Part shown: positions 6,364 through 13,171 of the stretch, one piece after another
How positions within the stretch are numbered: the first letter of the stretch is position 1
Layout of the letters: every line of letters starts with the position of its first letter
Source of the DNA: Pseudomonadota bacterium
Lineage (GTDB): Bacteria; Pseudomonadota; Alphaproteobacteria; Ferrovibrionales; Ferrovibrionaceae
Length of the DNA stretch: 21,778 bases
NCBI GenBank assembly: GCA_023433835.1
Contig: JAEYTW010000321.1
Location: 1 to 21,778, forward strand
Direction: 5' to 3'
The notes under the pieces: model-generated
The model's database searches: none
Told to the model about the DNA's origin: nothing
The model's input: only the letters and a program-made list of their open reading frames with translations
Translations under genes and position numbers: made by a program

Positions 6364-8091
6364 GTGTCCACGCCGGAATTGTTCGAGCTTCATGTCCGCC
6401 GGGACGGACGCTGGGGCATCGAGGAAACCTCCAAGTCCGAGGCCGAGGCGATCGAGACGGCGAAGCGCAAGATCCGCTTGCCCGATATCGACGGCGTGCG
6501 CGTGGTGCGCGAAGGCGACAATCGTTTCGGCCGGCTCAGCGTCAATACCGTCTTCTCCCAGGAAAAGCCGCGCGGCGAGGGCGGCAACGTCGTGGTCGGC
6601 CGCATCGATCGCGCCCCGGCCTGCGAGGAGCGCGACGCCCTTTACGGCGTGCCGGCGCGCCAGACCATGGCCAGGCTGTTCAAGGGTTACCTGGCCAAGC
6701 TGGTGGTGACCCCGACCGAAGTGATGCACAACGCCCGCGAGATGAAGCGGGTGATGGATCGCGACACTCTCGTCTCGACCGCCATCGGCCGCGTCGCGAA
6801 CCTGCAGACGGCGGGCGACCAGGCGGCGGCCAAGGGCCGGCGCGACACCCTCACCGGTTTCGTCGACGAGATCGCGACGCGTGCCCGCGACGTCGAGAAG
6901 GTGACGCTGCCCTCGATCGCCAGGCTGGGGCCGGACGGCCTGGCCGAGGATGTCGCCGCCAAGGCGAAATCGAATGCCGAGGCCGATTACCTGCTGCGCG
7001 TCGCCATCAGCCGCGACCTGGTCAACGAGCGCACCTGGTTCGGCAAGCTCGATTCGACGGTCGGCTGGGCGACGTCGAGCGCCCAGGCCAAGCCGATCGC
7101 GGCACTCGACGATTTCATCGCCGACACGCTGAACGACGCCACCCTGGTCCAGGATCTTCTGGGGCCGCAACCCGATCTGGTCTCGGCGCTGAAATCCCTG
7201 CTCGACCTGATCGAGGGCAAGCCGCCGACCCAGCGGGCCAAGCCCGACACCGCGCTGGGCGAGGTGGGCGCCACCGCCGAGAAGCTCGGCGCGCTGTTCG
7301 AACAGGGCAAGCTGCCCGGCGCGCGGGCCATCCTGCTTGACCGCGTGCGCAGCGAACTCGCCGGCCCCAACGCCCTGACCCGCGGCCCGGCGACCGACGA
7401 AGGCAACGCCTTGCACGACCTGGCCCTGCGCGTGGTGCCGGTGGCGCGCGACCTGGTCGGTGGGCCCGACATGGCGGAGGCGCTGGTCGAGCGCCAGTCG
7501 CGCATCGCCAATCGCGGCGGCGCCGCCGGCCGGCGCGACGCGGTGGAGGCGATCTGCCGCCTGCTGGCCGATCCTGCCCGGCAGGTCCGCTTCGTCGTCG
7601 CGATCCGGGACTCCTCGACCGGTCCGGCGGTGGCCGAAACGGTCGACGAGATTCTCGACCGTCTGATCGGCAATGCTACCGACCTCACCACCCTGACGCC
7701 GAAGGCCAATGCCGACAGCGAGCGGCTGTCGACGGCGGCCGGCATCTTCTACCAGCTCGACCGCTCGCGGCTGGAGCCGAACCGGCGCGACGGCCTGACC
7801 CGGCATATCGACCAACTGCTCTTGCGCCATATCCGCGATACCAACCTGATCGCCCGGCTGGACGCGCCGGATCGGCCGCTGCGCGAGCGCGCCGAACTCC
7901 TGATCAGCCTGTGCCTGCCCGAGATCCTGCCGCCGGGCGAGGCGGCGATGGCCACGCGCCAGATCATCGTCGATTACCTGCGCCAGCCGAGTTTCGAGGA
8001 AAAGGTGGTCGCCGATCTCGCCGATCCCGTCGCCAAGGCCAATGCGTTGCGCCGGCTGTTCGACCTGATGCGCCGCGCGGGTTTTCGCTGA
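6364..8091 (+). CDS. Unknown protein, tandem paralogue copy 1
   Basis: I do not recognise this family. The 575-residue product is soluble and largely helical, with no signal or membrane segment. A small N-terminal alpha/beta unit (LFELHVRRDGRWGI to VRVVRE, about 6-50) precedes a conserved EVMHNAREMKRVMD segment (119-132), then long helical stretches. It ends with a LCLPEILPPG motif and a terminal RRAGFR. It is clearly homologous over its whole length to the gene at 8452; for example 24 of 30 residues are identical over 119-148. Two Cys, in APCE/PACE and LCLP contexts, are shared. GTG 6364 follows GGGGGAG by about 9 bases and matches the start of copy 2. Its own promoter is probably in 6254-6363. 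Confidence 0.85.
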   Translation: MSTPELFELHVRRDGRWGIEETSKSEAEAIETAKRKIRLPDIDGVRVVREGDNRFGRLSVNTVFSQEKPRGEGGNVVVGRIDRAPACEERDALYGVPARQTMARLFKGYLAKLVVTPTEVMHNAREMKRVMDRDTLVSTAIGRVANLQTAGDQAAAKGRRDTLTGFVDEIATRARDVEKVTLPSIARLGPDGLAEDVAAKAKSNAEADYLLRVAISRDLVNERTWFGKLDSTVGWATSSAQAKPIAALDDFIADTLNDATLVQDLLGPQPDLVSALKSLLDLIEGKPPTQRAKPDTALGEVGATAEKLGALFEQGKLPGARAILLDRVRSELAGPNALTRGPATDEGNALHDLALRVVPVARDLVGGPDMAEALVERQSRIANRGGAAGRRDAVEAICRLLADPARQVRFVVAIRDSSTGPAVAETVDEILDRLIGNATDLTTLTPKANADSERLSTAAGIFYQLDRSRLEPNRRDGLTRHIDQLLLRHIRDTNLIARLDAPDRPLRERAELLISLCLPEILPPGEAAMATRQIIVDYLRQPSFEEKVVADLADPVAKANALRRLFDLMRRAGFR

Positions 8092-8101
8092 CCGTAATAT
8101 C

Positions 8102-8117
8102 CTGCACCGCGGTGCAG
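8102..8117. repeat. Perfect 16-bp palindrome downstream of copy 1
   Basis: ctgcaccg/cggtgcag forms a perfect palindrome without a loop, 11 bases after the copy 1 stop and just upstream of a promoter-like stretch. A dimer-binding operator is more likely than a terminator because there is no loop and no T tract. Confidence 0.4.
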
Positions 8118-8124
8118 ATTCCGA

Positions 8125-8152
8125 TTCCAACTTAAGTAATTTTAGCTATATT
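8125..8152 (+). promoter_or_regulatory. Candidate promoter of the remnant copy
   Basis: TTCCAA (8125-8130) and TATATT (8147-8152) are spaced by 16 bases in an unusually AT-rich stretch for this window. The surrounding bases resemble the promoter of copy 2 in the same order: TTCCGATTC at 8119 and 8370; TATATTCATTTC at 8147 against TATAATCATCTC at 8393. It could drive the short reading frame at 8199 or be a relic. Confidence 0.4.
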
Positions 8153-8198
8153 CATTTCAATCATCGTCAAAGTCGCGGCCAGAATGGCGGAGGGACTT

Positions 8199-8327
8199 AT
8201 GGGCAAGACGCAAGAAGCGTCGTTTGACAGCTTTGTCGGGTGCATTGCGCGACCCGGACTCCACGCCGGCACGGCGCGACGCCGCGCGACTGAACCACCC
8301 CTCAGATTTGGCATGACCGGTATCTGA
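8199..8327 (+). pseudogene. Probable 5' remnant of a third member of the tandem family
   Basis: A 42-codon reading frame begins at ATG 8199, 4 bases after GGAGGG. Its leader repeats that of copy 2: GGCCAGAAYGGCGGA at 8177-8191 and 8424-8438 (14 of 15 bases equal). GCGTYGTTTGA follows inside the coding start at 8217-8227 and 8467-8477, in the same reading frame (A-S-F-D against A-L-F-E of copy 2). Similarity then fades and the frame stops at 8327, so the rest of the gene is missing. It may still be translated as a short peptide, but its later part has no recognisable feature and atypical codons. Confidence 0.45.
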
Positions 8328-8338
8328 CTCGGAGCGTC

Positions 8339-8367
8339 AGCTTTTTCCGGACAGGTGTCCGTAAGCT
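8339..8367 (+). promoter_or_regulatory. Hairpin just upstream of the copy 2 promoter
   Basis: agctt/aagct (8339-8343, 8363-8367) and cggac/gtccg (8348-8352, 8357-8361) form a two-part stem around the loop aggt. It ends two bases before the -35 of copy 2. It may end read-through from upstream or be a regulator site. Confidence 0.35.
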
Positions 8368-8369
8368 GT

Positions 8370-8398
8370 TTCCGATTCAATCACTCCCGGAATATAAT
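8370..8398 (+). promoter_or_regulatory. Candidate promoter of tandem paralogue copy 2
   Basis: TATAAT at 8393-8398 is an exact -10 consensus in GC-rich DNA, with TTCCGA (8370-8375) 17 bases upstream as a weak -35. Transcription would start near 8405, giving a leader of about 47 bases to ATG 8452. Confidence 0.5.
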
Positions 8399-8451
8399 CA
8401 TCTCGAGACTTGAGCCAGGCATCGGCCAGAACGGCGGATCGGGGGGCTTCC

Positions 8452-10182
8452 ATGGCTGCGGCACAGGCGTTGTTTGAAGTGCATGTCCGGCGCGAGGGGC
8501 GCTGGACCATCGACGATACCAGCAAGGTGGAGGCCGACGCACTCGCCTTCGCGCGGAAGCTGGCCGGGCAAAGCGGCATCGAAAGCGTCAAGGTGATGCG
8601 CGAAGGGCCCAACAAGTTCGGGCGCGTCACCAACGAGGCGATCTTCAGCCAGGAGCGGCAGGCCAGCCGCGACAGCGACCGCATCGTCCTGCCGATGATC
8701 GACCGGGCCGCGCCCTGCGAAAAGCGCGAGGCGCTCTACGGCATCGCCGCCCGGCTGACGATGACCCGCCTGTTCAAGCCCTACCTGACCCGCTTCACCG
8801 TCACCCCGTCCGAAGTCATGTACAACGCCCGCGAGATGAAGCGGGTGATGGACAAGGACAATCTGGTGGCGACCGCGGTCGGCCGCGTCGCCGGGCTGCA
8901 GGCGCGCGGCGACCAGGCGGCCGCCAAGCAGCGCCGCGACGTGCTGCACGGTTTCGTCGACGAGATCGCCGACCGGGCGCGCAAGGCCGATACGGTCAAG
9001 CTGCCCGACGTCGCCAAGGTCGGCCTGCAGGAACTCGAAAGCGACGTCGTCACCCGCTACAAGGACGAGAGCGACGCCGACTACATGATGCGCGTCGCCA
9101 TCGCCCGCGCGCTGGTCAACGAACGCAACTGGTGGGGCAAGCTCGACCGTTCGGTCGGCTGGGCCGCGGCCGGCGCCTCGCCGCGCTCGGTCGCGGCGCT
9201 CGACGACTTCATCGCCGATACGCTGGCCGACGCCGCGTTGCTGCAGGATATCCTGGGCCCGCAGCGCGACCTCTATCACGCCCTGGCCGCGCTGCTGGAT
9301 CTGATCGAGGGCAAGGCGCCGCCGCGGCGCTCGGGCGGGTCGGAGGCGGAGATGGGGATCACCGTCGATCGCCTGGTCACGCTAATGCAGGCCGGCAAGC
9401 TGCCCGGTGCCGTCACCGTGCTGTTCGACCGCCTGCGCGGCCAGCTCGGCCAGAATGCGCCGCTGACCAAGAGCGGCAAAGTCGACGAAGAGGAGGATGC
9501 CTATCGCGACCTCCTGATGCGGCTGGTGCCGGGCGACCGGCCGCTGCTCGGCGGGGGCGAGATGGCCGCGGCGCTGGTCGAGCGGATGACGCGCCTGACC
9601 AATCGCGGCGGCGTCGCCGGCCGCAAGGACGCGGTCGAACAGATCGTCCAGCTGCTGCGCGAACCGCACCGCCAGCTCGGCTTCATGTTCGCCGTGCGTG
9701 AAAGCGCGATCGTGATGGATGTGGCCGACACCATCGACATCCTGCTCGACCGCATCGTCAAGCAGTCCGACACGGTGCATGACCTCGATCCCGGCCAGCA
9801 TTCGCCGATCGACCTGATGCGCTTCGTCACCTCGCTCTACTACCTGATCGAGGGCTCGAACCTGCCGGGCGAGGGCAAGCATCGCCTGCTCGACCATATC
9901 GACCAGCTGCTGCTCGATTTCGTGCGCGACGAGAATATCCTGAGCCGGCTGGACAGCCCGAACCTGCCGCTGCGCAAACGCACGGAAATGCTGATGGGCC
10001 TGTGCCTGCCGGCGATCCTGCCTCCGGGCAAGGCGGTGGCGGCGGCGCGCGCCATCATCATCGGCTACCTGCGCCAGCCGAATTTCGAGATGCGCCTGGT
10101 CGAGGACGTCGCCGATCCGGTCGAGAAGGCGACGGTGCTGCGCCGCATCTTCGAGACGATGAAGCGCGCGGGCTTCCGCTGA
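8452..10182 (+). CDS. Unknown protein, tandem paralogue copy 2
   Basis: A 576-residue paralogue of the gene at 6364, of unrecognised function. It keeps the same order of landmarks: LFEVHVRREGRWTI near the N-terminus, C89 in APCEKREALYG, EVMYNAREMKRVMD, ALDDFIADTL, LLDLIEGK, NRGGVAGRKDAVEQI, LDHIDQLLLDFVRDENIL, LCLPAILPPG and the terminal KRAGFR. No signal or membrane segment is seen, so it is likely cytoplasmic. The frame extends to a TTG at 8410, but ATG 8452 has a GGGGGGC ribosome site and aligns with copy 1, so I chose it. Unlike copy 1 it has a well-formed promoter directly upstream. The central part (about 295-350) is the least conserved. Confidence 0.85.
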   Translation: MAAAQALFEVHVRREGRWTIDDTSKVEADALAFARKLAGQSGIESVKVMREGPNKFGRVTNEAIFSQERQASRDSDRIVLPMIDRAAPCEKREALYGIAARLTMTRLFKPYLTRFTVTPSEVMYNAREMKRVMDKDNLVATAVGRVAGLQARGDQAAAKQRRDVLHGFVDEIADRARKADTVKLPDVAKVGLQELESDVVTRYKDESDADYMMRVAIARALVNERNWWGKLDRSVGWAAAGASPRSVAALDDFIADTLADAALLQDILGPQRDLYHALAALLDLIEGKAPPRRSGGSEAEMGITVDRLVTLMQAGKLPGAVTVLFDRLRGQLGQNAPLTKSGKVDEEEDAYRDLLMRLVPGDRPLLGGGEMAAALVERMTRLTNRGGVAGRKDAVEQIVQLLREPHRQLGFMFAVRESAIVMDVADTIDILLDRIVKQSDTVHDLDPGQHSPIDLMRFVTSLYYLIEGSNLPGEGKHRLLDHIDQLLLDFVRDENILSRLDSPNLPLRKRTEMLMGLCLPAILPPGKAVAAARAIIIGYLRQPNFEMRLVEDVADPVEKATVLRRIFETMKRAGFR

Positions 10183-10221
10183 ATTACCGTACTGCTCGGC
10201 AGCCGGCGAACTGGTAGGAAA

Positions 10222-10623
10222 TCAATCCGCGCTGTTCTGCAGATAGTCGATGTCGTCGTCCGAAAAGCCGAAATGGTGGCCGATCTCGTGGATCACGACA
10301 TCGTAGACGATATCCTCGAGCGTCTCGCCGCTTTCGCACCATTCGGCCAGGATTGGCTGGCGGTAGAGATGCACGGTGTCGGGCAGGCGGCCGTGGTCGC
10401 CGGTGACGCTGCGCTCGGTCAGCGGCACGCCGCGATAGAGGCCGGTCAGGTCCCAGGGGCTGTCCATGCCCATTTCCGACAAGGTCGCGTCATCGGGAAA
10501 ATCGATCACGTGGATGGCGATCTCCGCGACCTTGGCCCGCAACGGATCGGGGATGTCGGCCAGCGCGGCGCGGGCCAGCCGCTCGATATCATCCAGGCTG
10601 GGGGCAAGGCGTCCTGCGGTCAT
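10222..10623 (-). CDS. Small zincin-like metallopeptidase family protein
   Basis: The 133-residue protein has the zinc motif HEIGH at 112-116 followed by HFGFSDDDI, giving HExxHxxGxxD, the hallmark of the short zincin family often annotated as metallopeptidase family protein (Zincin_1). The upstream part, with IPDPLRAKVAEIAIHVIDFP, LTGLYRGVPLTERS and VHLYRQPIL, also fits this family. No substrate is established for it. The frame is open upstream to 10872, across the phhB promoter, but ATG 10623 has AAGGA about 9 bases before it and gives the usual family length. It is divergent from phhB with 85 bases between starts. Confidence 0.9.
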   Translation of the reverse strand: MTAGRLAPSLDDIERLARAALADIPDPLRAKVAEIAIHVIDFPDDATLSEMGMDSPWDLTGLYRGVPLTERSVTGDHGRLPDTVHLYRQPILAEWCESGETLEDIVYDVVIHEIGHHFGFSDDDIDYLQNSAD

Positions 10624-10640
10624 GGCGTCGATCCTTCGGC

Positions 10641-10669
10641 TTGGACGAGAGGGTCGGCCCTCATATAGT
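10641..10669 (+). promoter_or_regulatory. Candidate promoter for phhB
   Basis: TTGGAC (10641-10646) and TATAGT (10664-10669) are spaced by 17 bases. The -10 matches five of six consensus bases. A short gaggg/ccctc inverted repeat lies between the two hexamers and could be an operator. Confidence 0.5.
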
Positions 10670-10708
10670 CGCGAACCACACGCTTTGCCACCTCTGGAGC
10701 GACCGGAT

Positions 10709-11002
10709 ATGACGATCAGCAAGCTCGACCCCGCCGCCCGCGACCGCCTCCTGGCCGAACTCGGCGGCTGGCGGCTGACGGAAGGCCGCGAAGCCATCGA
10801 GAAGCGCTTCACCTTCAAGGATTTCAACGAGGCCTTCGGCTTCATGACCCGGGTGGCGCTGCTGGCCGACAAGATCGACCATCACCCGGAATGGAGCAAC
10901 GTCTACAACCGCGTCGACATCCTGCTGACCACCCACGACTGCGACGGCCTCTCCGAGCGCGACGCGGTGATGGCCCGCTTCATCGAGGCGGCCGCCGCCT
11001 GA
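10709..11002 (+). CDS. phhB: 4a-hydroxytetrahydrobiopterin dehydratase (pterin-4a-carbinolamine dehydratase)
   Basis: A 97-residue enzyme that dehydrates 4a-hydroxytetrahydrobiopterin, recycling the pterin cofactor of aromatic amino-acid hydroxylases. The signature DHHPEWSNVYNRVDILLTTHD (57-77) carries the catalytic His residues H58, H59 and H76. The N-terminal GWRLTEGREAIEKRFTFKDFNEAFGFM is also typical. ATG 10709 has GGAG about 10 bases upstream. No phenylalanine hydroxylase gene is in the window; in many bacteria the gene stands alone and may act on molybdopterin or folate side products. Confidence 0.95.
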   Translation: MTISKLDPAARDRLLAELGGWRLTEGREAIEKRFTFKDFNEAFGFMTRVALLADKIDHHPEWSNVYNRVDILLTTHDCDGLSERDAVMARFIEAAAA

Positions 11003-11005
11003 CGC

Positions 11006-11773
11006 TCACGGCGGATCGGGCACCGCGTCGATATTGGCGCGCAGCCATTCGGCATAGATCGGCCGGGCCTTGACCAGTTCGAGGCCCCGGTTGAAGCCGT
11101 CGAGCAACTTGCTCCAGTCGGCCACCGCGCGGCTGAAGGCGGCATGGTGGCCGATCCGGCTGAACGGCGGCAGCAGCGGGTTCAAGCTCGCCTGCTGGCC
11201 CGCCGCGGCCATGGCCTGGCGCAGGCTCCAGCGGTCGCCGAACATCAGGTCGGCGCGGGCCAGCGCCACGATCCCGGCGCATTCGCGCAGGCCTTCGGGC
11301 GCCACGCGCGTCATCTCGCCGGCCGCGACATACTGTTCCAGCGCCGGCGGCAGGGCATAGCCGAACGGCATGCAGACGGTCAGGCCCTTCAGGCTTTCCG
11401 GCCGGCCGCTATAGGGCGTGGCGCGGCCACGGCGGCCGACGAATTCCTGGACGACGTCGTAGAGCGGGGCGGAGAACGCCGTCTCGCTGCGCCGCTCGGG
11501 CGTCTCGACATAGGGGAAGGTCGCAATCGCCTCGCCGCGCAGGACCATGTCGTAGCCGCGGCGCCAGGGCACGACCGCGATGGCGACCTCGATGTCGGCG
11601 GCGTCGAACGCGGCCTTGACCAGCGGCAGGGAAAACCCGCCCTCAGGCAGGTCGGCTGCGGCGAACGGCGGATAATCGTTGCCGGTGACGACGAGCAGCG
11701 GCGCGGCGGCGAGCGACGCCGGGGCCAGCAGCAGGGCGGCGATCAGACGGACGGACAGGCGGGCGGGCATCAT
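11006..11773 (-). CDS. Periplasmic substrate-binding protein, SBP_bac_3-like, no transporter partner
   Basis: The 255-residue protein starts with a Sec signal (about 1-23, VRLIAALLLAPASLAAA) and continues as a type 2 periplasmic binding protein: LLVVTGNDYPPFAA (27-40), GFSLPLVKAAFDAA, VVPWRRGYDMVLRGEAIATFPYVETPERR and later LKGLTVCMPFGYALP. This pattern fits family 3 polar amino-acid binding proteins and relatives without a permease. No ABC permease or ATPase is adjacent, so it may be a sensor or salvage protein. Two adjacent ATG codons (11773, 11770) could start it. Its stop lies 3 bases past the convergent phhB stop. Confidence 0.82.
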   Translation of the reverse strand: MMPARLSVRLIAALLLAPASLAAAPLLVVTGNDYPPFAAADLPEGGFSLPLVKAAFDAADIEVAIAVVPWRRGYDMVLRGEAIATFPYVETPERRSETAFSAPLYDVVQEFVGRRGRATPYSGRPESLKGLTVCMPFGYALPPALEQYVAAGEMTRVAPEGLRECAGIVALARADLMFGDRWSLRQAMAAAGQQASLNPLLPPFSRIGHHAAFSRAVADWSKLLDGFNRGLELVKARPIYAEWLRANIDAVPDPP

Positions 11774-11837
11774 CCGCCGAGTGTTGCGCGAGGCGCGGGC
11801 CCTGGCAATCGCCGCCCGCGCCCCGTCAAGGCCAAGC

Positions 11838-12137
11838 TCAGCCGAACAGCGACTGCAGCTTCATGGCGATGCCCATGTTCCCCTGCACCTTCAGCTTGCC
11901 CATCATGAAGGCGGTGGTCGGGTCGAGGTCGCCCTTGGTCAGCGCCACGAAGTCATCCATCTTGATCGAGATCGTGCAGTCGGCATCCGCGTCGTCGTTC
12001 GACACCGTCGCCGGGTTCGATTTCGCATCGACGAAAATGACGCCGTCGGCGCCGAAATTGAACTTCACGGTGGCGCCGAGCGAGCTCGCCGCGCCGACCT
12101 TTTCGCGCATCGCGTCGGTGATGGCCTGAAGCGACAT
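11838..12137 (-). CDS. SCP2 sterol-binding domain protein
   Basis: A stand-alone SCP2 domain of 99 residues. The conserved strands VKFNFGADGVIFVDAK and ADCTISIKMDDFVALTKGDLDPTTAFMMGKLKVQGNMGIAMKLQ are diagnostic. SCP2 domains bind fatty acyl-CoA and other lipids in a hydrophobic tunnel, so it likely presents or buffers acyl substrates in the cytoplasm. AGGAAAC lies about 5 bases before ATG 12137. It is divergent from the SDR/acyl-CoA dehydrogenase operon, with 140 bases between, and shares the intergenic operator at 12201-12222, which suggests coregulation. Confidence 0.95.
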   Translation of the reverse strand: MSLQAITDAMREKVGAASSLGATVKFNFGADGVIFVDAKSNPATVSNDDADADCTISIKMDDFVALTKGDLDPTTAFMMGKLKVQGNMGIAMKLQSLFG

Positions 12138-12200
12138 GGATGATGTTTCCTGGGCTGTTGGTGACGGGATTTATTCTGACTGGTGCGTCATAGCAACGAC

Positions 12201-12222
12201 TTGACGTTAACGTAAACGTCAA
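12201..12222. promoter_or_regulatory. 22-bp inverted-repeat operator over the acyl-CoA operon promoter
   Basis: TTGACGTT (12201-12208) and AACGTCAA (12215-12222) are perfect arms around AACGTA, with ACGT occurring three times at a 6-base step. TTGACG can be a -35, with TAGCGT (12224-12229) as a weak -10 at 17 bases, so a bound protein would cover the promoter. ACGT-rich palindromes of this kind are known at targets of acyl-CoA catabolism regulators such as LiuR; which regulator binds here is inference. Confidence 0.65.
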
Positions 12223-12277
12223 TTAGCGTCACTGTCAACGAAGAGGCATCTTAGCCTCAAATCCTGGGAGGAGTCGC

Positions 12278-13147
12278 TTGCCGTATCGCTCGGTATTCCG
12301 TCCGGACGCCTTCGCCGGCACGGTGCAGATCGTCACCGGCGGCGGGTCGGGCATCGGCCGCTGCATCGCCCATGAACTGGCCTCGCTCGGCGCAGCCGTC
12401 GCCCTGGTCGGCCGCAAGGCCGAGAAGCTCGCAACCGTCGCCGCCGAGATCGCCGAGGCCGGGGGCACGGCCACGACCCACCCTTGCGACATCCGCGAAG
12501 AGGCTATCGTCGAGGCCACCGTGGCCGAGATCCTGAAGGCCCATGGCCGCATCGACGGCCTGGTCAACAATGCCGGCGGCCAGTTTCCCGCCCCGCTCGC
12601 CTCGATCAACCAGAAGGGTTGGGAGACGGTCGTCCGCACCAACCTGACCGGCGGCTTCCTGATGGCGCGCGCGGCCTATACCGCCTGGATGAACGACCAT
12701 GGCGGGGCGATCGTCAACATCACCGCCGACAACTGGTTTGGCATGCCCGGGATGGGGCATTCGGGCGCGGCGCGGGCCGGCATGGTGAATTTCACCGAGA
12801 CCGCCGCGGTCGAATGGGCGGTATCCGGGGTCCGCGTCAACGCGGTGGCGCCGGGCTGGATCGCCTCGGCCGGCATGGATACCTACCCCGAGTGGATGCA
12901 GGAAACCATCCGCGACCTGAAATACGCGGTGCCGCTGCAGCGCATGGGCAACGAGTCGGAGGTTTCGGCCGCCGTCTGCTTCCTGCTGTCGCCGGCCGCC
13001 GCCTTCGTCAACGGCGCGACCTTGCGCGTCGACGGCGGCGCGCCCAATGCCAAGCTGAACTGGCCGATGCCGCGTCACGACCGGGCGCCGTCCTGGGACG
13101 GCTTCCACCTCGCCGTGACGCCCAAGGTCCTGCAAAAAGACAAATAA
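12278..13147 (+). CDS. SDR-family oxidoreductase, enoyl-CoA reductase-like, atypical active site
   Basis: A 289-residue classical SDR: TGGGSGIG (20-27) binds the dinucleotide, NNAG is at 97-100, and N122 lies in TNLTGG. The region HSGAARAGMVNFTETAAVEW resembles peroxisomal trans-2-enoyl-CoA reductase and 2,4-dienoyl-CoA reductase-like SDRs, which suggests a CoA-linked substrate. In the enzyme I compare from memory, the catalytic YxxxK occupies the YNLTK position; here it reads VNFTE, so Tyr and Lys are V170 and E174. The gene starts at TTG 12278, 5 bases after GGGAGGAG. It is the first gene of the acyl-CoA operon, 24 bases before the first dehydrogenase, under the 12201 operator. Activity may be altered or lost. 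Confidence 0.9.
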   Translation: MPYRSVFRPDAFAGTVQIVTGGGSGIGRCIAHELASLGAAVALVGRKAEKLATVAAEIAEAGGTATTHPCDIREEAIVEATVAEILKAHGRIDGLVNNAGGQFPAPLASINQKGWETVVRTNLTGGFLMARAAYTAWMNDHGGAIVNITADNWFGMPGMGHSGAARAGMVNFTETAAVEWAVSGVRVNAVAPGWIASAGMDTYPEWMQETIRDLKYAVPLQRMGNESEVSAAVCFLLSPAAAFVNGATLRVDGGAPNAKLNWPMPRHDRAPSWDGFHLAVTPKVLQKDK

Positions 13148-13171
13148 GAACGCTCCGGAGGAAACCACGCC

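Noticed and set aside
6220..8130. 636-codon open frame on the minus strand opposite copy 1
   Set aside because: High-GC shadow frame: the plus-strand frame has a paralogue conserved at protein level, and the antisense product is low-complexity Arg/Gly/Ala with no family pattern.
8337..8684. Minus-strand frame antisense to the start of copy 2
   Set aside because: Falls over the promoter and coding start of copy 2 and shows no ribosome site or family features.
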